DNA from: Firmicutes bacterium HGW-Firmicutes-2
Lineage (GTDB): Bacteria > Bacillota > Clostridia > Lachnospirales > Vallitaleaceae
Assembly: GCA_002841495.1 (NCBI GenBank)
Contig: PGZV01000026.1
Location: 1-54,187, forward strand
Direction: 5' to 3'
DNA: 54,187 nucleotides
Below, in pieces: positions 8,092 to 17,610 of the stretch; within the stretch, counting starts at the first letter, position 1, and each line of letters starts with the position of its first letter. Position numbers and translations under genes: made by a program. A model generated the notes under the pieces. The model did not search any database. It saw only the letters and a program-made list of their open reading frames with translations, and was not told the origin of the DNA.

Positions 8092-8943
8092 ATGACAAAC
8101 CATATATATAGAGTGACTGCGTTTTCAGACAGTGTGGATGGTGGCAATCTAGCCGGTGTTGTTTTAGATGCGGATTCATTATCAGAAGAACAAATGCTGG
8201 GAATTGCAAAAGAAGTAGGCTATTCTGAGACGGCTTTTGTTATGAAATCAACAAAAGCTGATTATAAAGTTAGATTTTTCACCCCAACGGATGAAGTTGA
8301 TCTATGTGGACATGCCACCATAGCTACCTTTAACCTACTAAGAGACTTAGGCATCATTACAGTTGGAGATTATATCCAAGAAACAAAGGCAGGCATTCTA
8401 GAACTTCAGATACTTGATCACTATGTTTACATGGAGCAGAATGCACCCAAGTATTATGAGATCTTGGATAAGAATGAGATTGCAGGATGTTTTGACAGAC
8501 ATCAGAGAGACTATATCGGGGACATGCCAATACAGATTGTATCAACAGGACTTAAAGACATCATCTTACAAGTTAAGGACTTAAAGACCTTATTAGGGCT
8601 TCGGCCTAATCTTGAAAAGATTAACGCTATAAGCAGAAAGCATGATGTTGTCGGTATTCATGCTTTTTGTTTAGAAACCCTATCTGACGTCGAGGCACAT
8701 GTAAGGAATTTTGCTCCAAGATACGGTATCAATGAAGAATCTGCAACAGGAACAGCCAATGCAGCCTTAGCCTGTTATTTGATGAAATATCAAAAGTATG
8801 AATTCCATGGAGATTTCGTCATAGAGCAAGGCTATAGCATGAAGAGACCATCGAAAATAATGGTAAAAGTAAGGGTTGCAGGTGATGATACAATGCAGGT
8901 CTATGTTGGAGGAAGTGCAGTTTTAATTGTGAGTCATTCTTAG
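8092..8943 (+). CDS. PhzF-family isomerase/epimerase-like protein
   Basis: A 283-residue protein with the two-lobed diaminopimelate-epimerase-like fold of the PhzF family. Visible signatures are GGNLAGVV near the start, YSETAFV with the conserved Glu46, FTPTDEVDLCGHAT in the first lobe and ESATGTANAAL in the second. The best-studied member isomerises dihydro-3-hydroxyanthranilate in phenazine synthesis. Most Firmicute members, like this one, lie outside phenazine clusters and have no assigned substrate. GGGAGGCGG precedes the ATG. It is monocistronic. Confidence 0.88.
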   Translation: MTNHIYRVTAFSDSVDGGNLAGVVLDADSLSEEQMLGIAKEVGYSETAFVMKSTKADYKVRFFTPTDEVDLCGHATIATFNLLRDLGIITVGDYIQETKAGILELQILDHYVYMEQNAPKYYEILDKNEIAGCFDRHQRDYIGDMPIQIVSTGLKDIILQVKDLKTLLGLRPNLEKINAISRKHDVVGIHAFCLETLSDVEAHVRNFAPRYGINEESATGTANAALACYLMKYQKYEFHGDFVIEQGYSMKRPSKIMVKVRVAGDDTMQVYVGGSAVLIVSHS

Positions 8944-9030
8944 TTTTTCAAGGATTGTCTGAAACCATAAGAGATGTTAAAATAGAAATACCATTTCCTT
9001 TCCATAAATAATGACAGAAAGGTATTATCT

Positions 9031-11466
9031 ATGACCCCTAATACAAAAAACTATAAAAGCATGCGCAGTCGCATGATGGCTCGGTTATTACCTATGCTCC
9101 TACTAGCTATAGTCGTTATGGCTGTTTTTAGTTTTGCCATGGCCCATAACCGCCTTAGGTCAGAATACGACAACCAAGTCCTTGCAGTGACATCTAGTAC
9201 GATGCATGTATTAGAACTCATTGATGGCGGTTATGATATGTTGGACCAACTGCTTGAAGGAGAAATGGCAGAAGGCATCGTGACCTTTAAAAATCTTTAT
9301 GAAGCGAGTGAAAAACCGGTGGATCTAAATGCCATCAAAGCCACTATGGGTGACGCCTATGATCTAATCGTCATTGATGAGACCACGACCATCGTCGACA
9401 CCACCATACAATCCTCTTTGAACTTTAATTTCAAAACTTTTGATGAGGAATTGGGTGAAAAAATAGATGCTCTACGCCTAGAAGATACCATTGCCCACGA
9501 ACGTATCCGCACCAATGTGGGTACAGGGCTCATTAGCAAATTCACTTACCTCTCAGCAGATGATCATGATGTCTTACTGGAAATCGTTTATACCGCTCCA
9601 GGGTTTGAAGATTTAGTAGCCACATTAGACCCGGTGGCGAGGATGAAAGGTATCAGCGATGTTTATGATATTGTGGATGCTATTCATATCTACGATCGTT
9701 ATGGCTACGAATACTCCCACGGTGGTGATTTGTACACACCAACAGAAGCCTCTCTTGCTTTAGTGCAACGAGCTTTATCAGAAACCAGTTTTATAGAACC
9801 CTTAGAAAACGGGTCCCGTCATGTTTTCTATCTTGAGGATATGGAATCACGTCCATTAAGCCGTCATGACCGGGTGGTTGCCATTACTTTTAACACCAAT
9901 CCTTTTGATGCTATACAGCGTACTTTAATCATGATCGTCATTATTGGCGGTTCTATTGCTTTTTTCATATTTACCGCTATGTTGTATAGGGAAATCAATA
10001 GCATCACCAAACCCATAAAAGCTTTATCACAAGGTGCAGAAGCTGTAGCAAAAGGCGATTATACGATTCAGTTACCGATAATCGGCACAGATGAGACAGC
10101 TTATCTTACCACGATTTTTAATCAAATGATTCATACAGTCGATGAACACTATCAAGACATTGCGATGCAGTTTAAAACCACACTCTATGCCATGGGTGAT
10201 GGTGTAGTCGTGACAGACTCTAATGGTTTGGTACGCTTAGTTAATCCGGCAGCTAAGACTTTACTGGGTCAATCAGAAGACACCCTCATAGGAAAACCTT
10301 ATACCACCGTATTGGGAATGGATTCAAAGCAGATGATGCCGGATAACAGTCAGGGTACTTATGAGTATCATCGTGTAGATGGTGGCATTCTACCGATTGC
10401 TTTTAATCAAAGCACTTTACAAGATTCCGGTCTAGTTTTTGTATTAAGGGACATGACAGATCATTATGAAAAGCTGGATTACATTGAATATCTAAGCTAT
10501 CATGACCCATTAACAGGTCTACTCAACCGTAGGGCCTTTGACCGCGCTTTGGAAAGCTTAACTTCAACCCCTGATTTGCCCATGACTCTAATTTTAATTG
10601 ACGTAAATGGTTTAAAACTGGTCAATGATGCTTTTGGTCATCAAGTAGGAGACACTTTATTAAAAGCCCTTGCACAGGTACTTAACCGTTGCATCGATGA
10701 AACAAAGCTTTGTTTTCGAATTGGTGGCGATGAATTTGCGGTGCTTCTGACAGATACCCAAGAAGTTATGGCTCTTGAGACCATAAAGCAAATTCACAAC
10801 GACACCGGTAATCTGCCAAGTATCCCTGTGCCATTATCCGTATCCATCGGTAGTGCCACTCAAATGGATGAAAATACCACTTTTGAAAGTGTTTTTCTAC
10901 AAGCAGAAGATCAGATGTATCGTCACAAACTCTCTGAGAGTATCTCTGTATATAAAAGATTAATTGAGAAAACAGCGGATAAGTTTTTTAGCAGTAACCC
11001 TGAACAAAAAAGTCATGCAACCAGAGTGCGTGATCTTAGTACCGGTATGGCAAAGGCTTTAAAACTTGACCCCCAACGAATAAAAACTTTGGAACTGGCA
11101 GCTTATTACCATGATATTGGAAAGGTCAACAATCCGGAGGTTTCTACGAATAACCACGACATAGATGATCGCCATGCAGAAATAGGGTATCAAATCATTA
11201 AAGCTGTAACGGCTTATGCTGCTAGTGCAGAGATAATCTTATGCCATCATGAGTACTATGACGGTAGTGGCAAGCCAAGAGGTCTAAAAGGTGATGCCCT
11301 CTCTATAGAAGCCCAGATTCTAGCTTTATGTAATAGGTGGGACCATCTTCTATATGAACAACTATTACCAAAAGAAGAAGCTATTAAAACCATTTCAAAG
11401 CAAGCCGGTCAAAAATTCAACCCATCCTTAGTTGACCTGCTAATAGAATGTTTAAATAATACATAA
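9031..11466 (+). CDS. membrane sensor with HAMP, PAS, GGDEF and HD domains
   Basis: An 811-residue signalling protein. TM1 is at about 18-38, an extracytoplasmic sensor region at 40-300, TM2 at 301-320, HAMP at 320-375, PAS at about 380-480, GGDEF at 487-650 with an intact FRIGGDEF near residue 563, and a C-terminal HD domain with H694-D695 in HDIGK and HHEYYDGSGKP from 739. The intact GGDEF predicts diguanylate cyclase activity. The HD part resembles HD-GYP, but the GYP triplet reads GKP, so phosphodiesterase activity is uncertain. It could make and degrade cyclic-di-GMP in response to an external signal. It pairs functionally with the HD-GYP protein at 2 kb. Confidence 0.88.
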   Translation: MTPNTKNYKSMRSRMMARLLPMLLLAIVVMAVFSFAMAHNRLRSEYDNQVLAVTSSTMHVLELIDGGYDMLDQLLEGEMAEGIVTFKNLYEASEKPVDLNAIKATMGDAYDLIVIDETTTIVDTTIQSSLNFNFKTFDEELGEKIDALRLEDTIAHERIRTNVGTGLISKFTYLSADDHDVLLEIVYTAPGFEDLVATLDPVARMKGISDVYDIVDAIHIYDRYGYEYSHGGDLYTPTEASLALVQRALSETSFIEPLENGSRHVFYLEDMESRPLSRHDRVVAITFNTNPFDAIQRTLIMIVIIGGSIAFFIFTAMLYREINSITKPIKALSQGAEAVAKGDYTIQLPIIGTDETAYLTTIFNQMIHTVDEHYQDIAMQFKTTLYAMGDGVVVTDSNGLVRLVNPAAKTLLGQSEDTLIGKPYTTVLGMDSKQMMPDNSQGTYEYHRVDGGILPIAFNQSTLQDSGLVFVLRDMTDHYEKLDYIEYLSYHDPLTGLLNRRAFDRALESLTSTPDLPMTLILIDVNGLKLVNDAFGHQVGDTLLKALAQVLNRCIDETKLCFRIGGDEFAVLLTDTQEVMALETIKQIHNDTGNLPSIPVPLSVSIGSATQMDENTTFESVFLQAEDQMYRHKLSESISVYKRLIEKTADKFFSSNPEQKSHATRVRDLSTGMAKALKLDPQRIKTLELAAYYHDIGKVNNPEVSTNNHDIDDRHAEIGYQIIKAVTAYAASAEIILCHHEYYDGSGKPRGLKGDALSIEAQILALCNRWDHLLYEQLLPKEEAIKTISKQAGQKFNPSLVDLLIECLNNT

Positions 11467-11520
11467 CCCAAACAGAAGCGCACTTTCCTTAGGAATAAGC
11501 TTATGAAAGGAACAGCCATC

Positions 11521-12168
11521 ATGCATAGATGTATACTCTGTAACCATGAGACCCAGTCCTTTCGTCATGAGAAATTTGACGTGACGTACTACCGTTGCTT
11601 TCATTGTGAGTTAATATCAAAAGACTCAAAAGACTTTGTATCCGAAGATGAAGCATTAAAGATCTACAATTATCATAACAACGCCATCGAAGATCCTAAA
11701 TACGTAGCATATTTTAATCATTTTTTAGAAGATTCAGTTTTTGACTATACAAATGAAGGCAAGAAAGCCTTTGATTTTGGGAGTGGCCCTTCACCGGTAT
11801 TGGCTCAGATTCTGGAGCGTCATCATGGCTATGATGTGGACATCTATGATTTGTTTTATGCACCGGACAAAGTCTACGAGAATCAAACATATGACCTAGT
11901 CACGACAACAGAAGTGGTGGAACATCTGGAAAATCCATTGCCTTATTTTGAACTGTTTGCATCTTTACTCAAAAAGGATGGTGTATTAGCGGTTATGACA
12001 CAATTTCATAAAAATGATGATGAACTTTTTTTGAATTGGCATTATATGCGGGACATGAGTCATATATCATTTTATACCCCAAAAACAATGGCCTACATCG
12101 CAAGCAAAGTAGGCCTTAAAGTGGTTTATACAGATGGTAATCGGTATACTACCTTTCGCCAACTATAA
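11521..12168 (+). CDS. class I SAM-dependent methyltransferase with zinc-ribbon N-terminus
   Basis: About 215 residues. The N-terminus carries two CxxC knuckles (CILC and CFHC), then a Rossmann methyltransferase domain with motif I KAFDFGSGPSPVLAQIL, the motif II acidic position in VDIYDLF, and TTTEVVEHLENP. This is the Methyltransf_23-type arrangement, usually O- or C-methylation of small molecules or sugars; substrate unknown. I chose the ATG at 11521, where AAAGGA lies 8 nt upstream and the zinc ribbon starts at once. An ATG at 11503 is also possible. The 3' end overlaps the convergent MATE gene by 6 bases. Confidence 0.75.
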   Translation: MHRCILCNHETQSFRHEKFDVTYYRCFHCELISKDSKDFVSEDEALKIYNYHNNAIEDPKYVAYFNHFLEDSVFDYTNEGKKAFDFGSGPSPVLAQILERHHGYDVDIYDLFYAPDKVYENQTYDLVTTTEVVEHLENPLPYFELFASLLKKDGVLAVMTQFHKNDDELFLNWHYMRDMSHISFYTPKTMAYIASKVGLKVVYTDGNRYTTFRQL

Positions 12169-13518
12169 CTTCAGTGTCGGCCTCAACCATTTACCTTGTA
12201 GTACGATGAAGATGCCGACGATACAGACGATTACATTACTGACCAACATGGCATACCAGACCCCATCACTGCCTAAGTTGGTATAATTTTTGGCCCATAA
12301 AATCATAGGTATGCGAAGCAGCCATAAACGGCTAAGAGTTAGAAAAAGAACATATAAGCTGTGACCGGATCCGGAAAAAGCACCCAGTAAAGCCTGTATG
12401 ATGGCCATAAGTGGAAAAACAAAAGCTAAGACCGTCATATACCGATCACTCAGATCAATAACATGAGGCTCACTGATGAAGAGACGTATGAGTGGTATTC
12501 TAAAGATATATAGGATGACACTCCCGATACTGAGTAAGCCAAAGCCTAAGGACATGGCGGTAAAAACTGACTTGTTGGCACGTTCGTATTGACCGGCACC
12601 AATATTAATACCGACAAAAGTGGCCAAAGCAGCACCAAGACCAAAAGCCGGCATCATAACCAATGAGGTAATACGGTTGCCAAGGCCAAAAGCGGCCACA
12701 GTGGGATCACCATAAGAAACCACATAACTGCTCATCACCGCAAAGCCAAGGGCAGAAACCGTTTGACCGATACTGGCCGGAATACCGATCTCAAATAGAT
12801 TTTTCATACTTTTGATAGAAACCTTCAACTGGTCAAGGGCAATATATAGACTATCATTTGGCTTAAACATCTCATAAAGCATAAAGCCCATGACCAAAAG
12901 CTTTGATAGAACCGTTGCATATGCAGCACCTTCAACCCCCATATTGAAAGTGAAGATGAATAAGGGGTCGAGGAGCATATTTAGAACAACAGAAATACCC
13001 AGATAAAAAGTGGGTGTTTTAGTGTCCCCTATACCTTCACGCATGGCTTTGTAGACATGAAAAAGAAAGAGAATCGGCATTTCATAGAAAACAATCTTCA
13101 GATAAGCCACACTGTAGTCAAAAAGCGCACCTTCAGCCCCCATAAGCCTTATAATAAAAGGTGTCATGGCAGAACCGATAACAGCAAAAATAGTACCGGC
13201 GATAAGTGATATGATAAAAAATTGCGTGGCCAAAGTAACGGCGTTTTTATGTTCATTCTTACCGATCGACTGAGCAATTAAAGAGGTGGTAGCACTGGAC
13301 ATACCGATACTAAAAGCTAAGAAGATAAAAGTAATAGGCCATATATAGGAAATAGCTGAAAACTGAATATAACCCAGTTTTCCAACAAAATAAGCATCTG
13401 TTAGATTATAGAGGGTTTGGATAAGATTACCGACCATAAGAGGTATGGATAATGTGACGAGCGCCTTTAGGGATGAACCTTGAAGAATCATATCTTTTCT
13501 TTGTTGTGTTCTTGACAT
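12163..13518 (-). CDS. MATE-family multidrug/sodium antiporter
   Basis: A 451-residue, 12-helix exporter. The N-terminal half has LSIPLMVGNLIQTLYNLTDA and YFVGKLG, and the second half repeats the pattern with IGIPASIGQTVSALGFAVMS, as expected for two bundles of six helices. The family exports cationic drugs or metabolites in exchange for Na+ or H+. The start is placed at 13518 because GGAGGT lies 6 nt before it; the upstream in-frame ATG at 13530 is the ATG of ATGGAGGT and so part of the ribosome site. It converges on the methyltransferase gene with a 6-base overlap. Confidence 0.88.
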   Translation of the reverse strand: MSRTQQRKDMILQGSSLKALVTLSIPLMVGNLIQTLYNLTDAYFVGKLGYIQFSAISYIWPITFIFLAFSIGMSSATTSLIAQSIGKNEHKNAVTLATQFFIISLIAGTIFAVIGSAMTPFIIRLMGAEGALFDYSVAYLKIVFYEMPILFLFHVYKAMREGIGDTKTPTFYLGISVVLNMLLDPLFIFTFNMGVEGAAYATVLSKLLVMGFMLYEMFKPNDSLYIALDQLKVSIKSMKNLFEIGIPASIGQTVSALGFAVMSSYVVSYGDPTVAAFGLGNRITSLVMMPAFGLGAALATFVGINIGAGQYERANKSVFTAMSLGFGLLSIGSVILYIFRIPLIRLFISEPHVIDLSDRYMTVLAFVFPLMAIIQALLGAFSGSGHSLYVLFLTLSRLWLLRIPMILWAKNYTNLGSDGVWYAMLVSNVIVCIVGIFIVLQGKWLRPTLKL

Positions 13519-13756
13519 TGGAACCTCCATAGTACGAAAATAGAATAAGCACTCATAAAATAAGAGTTATAAAATAAGCATTTATAAATCAAGGATTATT
13601 ATAGCACAGGATAATAGTAAGTGGGTCTATAAAGGCAGTATTTGTCAATTTTACCCACATACCTGTCATATAGGGCATGATTCATCAAGCAAAAAGAGAA
13701 AAATCTTGGCATAATAAGAACAACCAACAAAATCTAAAAAGAAAAGAGATGTTCTT

Positions 13757-14554
13757 ATGAAAATCAAAATAGCAGAAAAAGAAGCCATGCATTTATCCGG
13801 TGTTGTTCTATACGGAGAACTGAAGCATCAAGCCTATAGTTCGACATTATCAGGCGTTAAAAATCTAGGCTACCAAAAAGATGAGAAACAAATGCATAAC
13901 TTTGAAGGTGCCATTAACAAGTTCGGGGACCTAGTGGAATCCTTTGGCCGTCACTTGGAACAAAACGCCAAGAAATGGGAAGAAAGTGCCCTAGAGTGGA
14001 CCAAGAACTTTGAATTCAAAGCAGAAGAATTCGGAGATAAGATGGAAGCTTGGGGTGAACAGTTTGAGAAAAAAATGGAGCTATGGGGCGAGCAGTTGGA
14101 AAAAGCTTGGGAAGGCAGTTCGGAATGGTCAGAAGCAGCGGTGAAAAAAGAAGAGGGCATCATGGAATACGCCATCTACACCACCTATGAGCAACTGTTT
14201 GAAAAACATCTGAAAAACCATCCCAATTTAATGAAGAAGAACCATTTTTATGAGGTCCGCATTATGGACTCAGGGCTGAACGATCACGAGGCCATGGTGC
14301 TCCTTGGCAACCGTTTTCAAGATGGGGCGAACGTCACTTATCCGTCTGCATCCATGACTTTTGACCCTGACAAATGGTTGGTCATCAAATTAACGGAAGA
14401 TGAGTTTGCTAAGGATTGGCTAAAGCGCCTTGAAGATGTGGAATTAATAAAAGACTATATCATAGAACCTTACTTTATAATTACCCATCCAAGAGAAAAA
14501 GAAGACGAATGGATTAGAATAAGATGTCCTTTGGGGGTCAGAGCCGATGCATGA
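13757..14554 (+). CDS. amphipathic-helix protein with GyrI-like C-terminus, coupled to an AraC regulator
   Basis: A 265-residue protein. Residues about 50-130 form a long amphipathic helical region with regularly spaced Trp and Phe (for example WGEQFEKKMELWGEQLEKAW), reminiscent of apolipoprotein-like repeats that lie on membranes. The C-terminal third (KWLVIKLTEDEF to the end) resembles a GyrI-like small-molecule-binding domain; this is inference. The stop overlaps the start of the AraC gene by 8 bases (ATGCATGA), which implies translational coupling and joint function. The ribosome site is weak (AAAAGAG). No exact family is recognised. Confidence 0.6.
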   Translation: MKIKIAEKEAMHLSGVVLYGELKHQAYSSTLSGVKNLGYQKDEKQMHNFEGAINKFGDLVESFGRHLEQNAKKWEESALEWTKNFEFKAEEFGDKMEAWGEQFEKKMELWGEQLEKAWEGSSEWSEAAVKKEEGIMEYAIYTTYEQLFEKHLKNHPNLMKKNHFYEVRIMDSGLNDHEAMVLLGNRFQDGANVTYPSASMTFDPDKWLVIKLTEDEFAKDWLKRLEDVELIKDYIIEPYFIITHPREKEDEWIRIRCPLGVRADA

Positions 14555-15374
14555 TATGGAAATGGTACTGCATACGATTAATTATATAGAAGATCACCTT
14601 AAAGAGAAATTAAGTGTGGATCAGATTTCGGATGTAGCCGGCTTTTCCAAATACCATTTTACCAGGCTTTTTTCAAAGATGACCGGTTTGTCCCCTTATG
14701 ACTATTACCGCGGACGCAAAGTTACAGAAGCCATTCATTATATGGAAGAGAAATCCTGTAAAATTATTGAAGCGGCATATGAATTCGGATTTGGTAGTCC
14801 GGAAGTTTTTGGAAGGGCCTGTAGCGCTGTATTTGGAAAAGTACCTTCCGCCATTCGAAAAGAAGTGGAGGCAGGCGTCTTTACAGGCGTTAAGAGAATG
14901 GATGAAGCCTATCTATGGTTTGTCAGTTCTTATAACCGTAAGCCGGTGTTAAAGTTCATGTCCGACCTGGAGCTTCTAGGCATCGGGTATTTCTCAGAGA
15001 ACCCCTTTGAGACCCTACGCCATATGACCAGGGAACAACTGGCTGGTTTAGACACAGACAATCCCAAAGAAATATACAAAGTCAGTTGGCTAAACAAAGG
15101 CCCAAAAGGCTATATGAATTTTATCGGCAAACAAAGCAGGGGCGAAGCCCAAAGTGAAAGCCATCTGATTAAGAAAATTCCCAAGATGGCCTACTTGCTC
15201 TTTGATATGATTGAAGACTATGGTCAAATCGATTATTTTATGTCCTATATCTATAACCACTACTTGCCAGCAAGTCCCTACAAAGAAGCTTTGCCTTATC
15301 ATCTAGAGGTCATGTCGGTAGAAGGACAGGCTAGAAACAGCCGCCTGTTTATTCCTGTTGTACCAAGGCCCTAA
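14547..15374 (+). CDS. AraC-family regulator with GyrI-like effector domain
   Basis: A 275-residue transcription factor. Residues 1-105 hold the two AraC helix-turn-helix units (LSVDQISDVAGFSKYHFTRL and IIEAAYEFGFGSPEVFGRA). The rest is a GyrI-like/SRPBCC-type ligand domain ending in RLFIPVVP. Such proteins activate stress or efflux genes when a small molecule binds. It starts inside the end of the preceding gene, so the two are coupled. A second protein of the same design lies at 46613. Confidence 0.85.
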   Translation: MHDMEMVLHTINYIEDHLKEKLSVDQISDVAGFSKYHFTRLFSKMTGLSPYDYYRGRKVTEAIHYMEEKSCKIIEAAYEFGFGSPEVFGRACSAVFGKVPSAIRKEVEAGVFTGVKRMDEAYLWFVSSYNRKPVLKFMSDLELLGIGYFSENPFETLRHMTREQLAGLDTDNPKEIYKVSWLNKGPKGYMNFIGKQSRGEAQSESHLIKKIPKMAYLLFDMIEDYGQIDYFMSYIYNHYLPASPYKEALPYHLEVMSVEGQARNSRLFIPVVPRP

Positions 15375-15470
15375 CCATATTACGGTTAAAGGATCAAAAC
15401 TAAGTTTCACTAAATTCACATCCAAGTGCATGCAAAAGTTCAACTATATAGTTTTGACACTTTAACCATA

Positions 15471-17369
15471 TTACTGACTTTGAATCTGTGCATCTAAGTC
15501 GCTTAGATATTCATACCGCTCCATCTTATCTAAAAGAAGCGCTTCAAGGGCTTCTTTTTTTGTGCTCAGTTCTTGTAAGAGAACAAAGTCACTTTGGCAA
15601 GCCGAGAGAGCATCTTCAACTTGACCCAGTTGATCTTCAAGGTCTTCCATCTCAGCTTCTATGGTTTCATACTCTTTCTTTTCTTGATAGGTCATTTTAA
15701 GACGATCGGTTTTGACTTTACCTGTTTTACTCTGAGACGAAACAGTGTTTTTTTCTATATCATCGTCTAAGTGTAACTCTTTATAGGCCATATACTCCGT
15801 ATAGTTGCCGGTAAAAACAACCACTTGACCATCTGCTTCGAAGGAGAAGATCTTGTTACAGACCCGGTCAAGGAAGTACCGGTCATGAGAGACGACGATG
15901 ACAATACCCTTAAAATCATCTAAGTAAGCTTCAAGAACCTTTAGAGTGTCAATGTCCAAATCATTGGTAGGCTCATCAAGAACCAGCACATTAGGTGCCA
16001 TCATAAGGTTCTTAAGGAGATAGAGCCGTCTTTTCTCGCCACCGGACATCGAGTTAATGGGGGCGTATTGAAGCTCGCTGTCAAAAAGAAAACGCTCCAT
16101 CATAGCAGAAGCAGATAACTTGTACCCATCTTCTGTAGAGATGTATTCCGCTGTCTCTTTAATATAGTCAATAGCCCTAAGTGTCTCATCCATATCTTGG
16201 GCTTCTTGAGAGAAGTAGCTGATGTTTAGGGTAGGTCCGTGCTCAATATTACCGTCAGTTAATGGTACATTACCTAGAATGCCGTTTAGTAAAGTGGTTT
16301 TGCCGGCTCCGTTTGGACCGATAATACCCACACGGTCATCCGGTAAGAAAGTATAACTCAGCCCTTCAAAAAGCAATAAGTCATCATAGGCTTTTTTGAC
16401 CGATGTCAGTTCAATGGTTTTTTTACCCAGCCTTGTATAGCCGACAGAGATCTCAACTTGTGAATCGTCTCTAAGAAAAGAAGTATCTTCCAAAGTCTCA
16501 AAACGGTCGATTCTGGCTTTTTGCTTGGTGGTTCGGGCCTTTGCACCTCTTCGAATCCAAGCCAGTTCTCTGCGGTAGAGGTTCTCACGTTTACGTTCTA
16601 AGGATTCAGACATGGCCATACGTTCCATTTTTTTCTGAAGAAAAGTGGTGTAATTACCATCATAAGTATAGATGGCAGCATGATCAATCTCAACAATACG
16701 GGTGGTAACTCTATCTAGGAAATACCGGTCATGGGTAATCATTAGCAGAGCACCGGAGCGACGTTCCAGATAAGACTCCAGCCAGTCGATTGTGGCATTG
16801 TCCATATGGTTCGTCGGCTCATCAAGAATCAAGAGATCACAAGGTACAATGAGTGCCGAGGCTAAGGCAAGACGCTTTTTTTGTCCCCCTGAGAGCTGCT
16901 TGACCGGTTGTTCAAAGTCCGTAATGGATAACTTAGTAAGGATGGTTTTGACTTGACTCTCCAGATCCCATAGATCCAGATGGGTCATCTCTTCCGAACA
17001 TTTCATCAGGGCTTCCTGAACCTTGGTATCAGAAGGCGCCTTAGCAGATCGTAACAAGGCAGCTTCATAGTTGCGTAAGACCTGAAGTGTCTGGGAATCG
17101 CCTTTTAAGACTTGCTCAAGAACAGTCAAGTCATCGTAGAACTGAGGTGATTGAGGGAGATATTCGATGGTTGTATTTTTAGGCATGGTTTTTTGTCCGG
17201 TATCCATGGACTCCAATCCGGCGATAATCTTCAGTAAGGTGGACTTACCGGTGCCGTTGATACCGATGATGCCGATCTTGTCTTCTTTGCCGATGACAAA
17301 GCTTATATCTTTAAACAGTGTTTTCATACCGTAGCTTTTGCTTAAGTTTTCCAGTGTAATGAATGCCAT
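15471..17369 (-). CDS. ABC-F ATPase (Uup-like)
   Basis: A 632-residue protein with two ATP-binding cassettes and no membrane segments, so it is an ABC-F protein and not a transporter. Cassette 1 has Walker A at 36-44, LSGGQ at 159-163 and DEPTNHMD at 183-190. A basic linker (residues 245-300) follows. Cassette 2 has Walker A GPNGAGKTT at 351-359 and MSGGEKRRL. The C-terminal coiled coil (about 555-632) is typical of Uup. Members act on the ribosome, and some protect it from antibiotics; Uup-like housekeeping function is the best guess. AAGGAAGGT lies 6 nt before the start. Confidence 0.88.
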   Translation of the reverse strand: MAFITLENLSKSYGMKTLFKDISFVIGKEDKIGIIGINGTGKSTLLKIIAGLESMDTGQKTMPKNTTIEYLPQSPQFYDDLTVLEQVLKGDSQTLQVLRNYEAALLRSAKAPSDTKVQEALMKCSEEMTHLDLWDLESQVKTILTKLSITDFEQPVKQLSGGQKKRLALASALIVPCDLLILDEPTNHMDNATIDWLESYLERRSGALLMITHDRYFLDRVTTRIVEIDHAAIYTYDGNYTTFLQKKMERMAMSESLERKRENLYRRELAWIRRGAKARTTKQKARIDRFETLEDTSFLRDDSQVEISVGYTRLGKKTIELTSVKKAYDDLLLFEGLSYTFLPDDRVGIIGPNGAGKTTLLNGILGNVPLTDGNIEHGPTLNISYFSQEAQDMDETLRAIDYIKETAEYISTEDGYKLSASAMMERFLFDSELQYAPINSMSGGEKRRLYLLKNLMMAPNVLVLDEPTNDLDIDTLKVLEAYLDDFKGIVIVVSHDRYFLDRVCNKIFSFEADGQVVVFTGNYTEYMAYKELHLDDDIEKNTVSSQSKTGKVKTDRLKMTYQEKKEYETIEAEMEDLEDQLGQVEDALSACQSDFVLLQELSTKKEALEALLLDKMERYEYLSDLDAQIQSQ

Positions 17370-17410
17370 AGTTGTACCTTCCTTGTATCATAAGTGTATA
17401 ACTGAATTCG

Positions 17411-17470
17411 GCTGCATTCTGCTATATCCGGCTATATATGGCTATATCAGCTTATATTAGATTATATAGA
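17411..17470. repeat. imperfect 10-bp tandem repeat
   Basis: About six units of a decamer, for example GCTATATCCG, GCTATATATG and GCTATATCAG, decaying into CTTATATTAG and ATTATATAGA. It lies in the 241-base gap between the divergent ABC-F and radical SAM genes. The period equals one helical turn, which could give bent DNA or phased binding sites for a regulator of either gene. Confidence 0.6.
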
Positions 17471-17610
17471 AAGAAGGCTTGATTTTAGAACGTAATAGCT
17501 ATAGTATGGTGAGAGAGTCATAACTAAGTCTGCTAAGTTCAATTACATTGGATAACGCCTAAGGCAATAATAGAAGAATAGATTAAGATTAAAATCAAGA
17601 TTAAAATAGA

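Noticed and set aside
14698-14952. 84-codon ORF in another frame of the AraC gene
   Set aside because: Lies fully within a recognised coding sequence, without a ribosome site.
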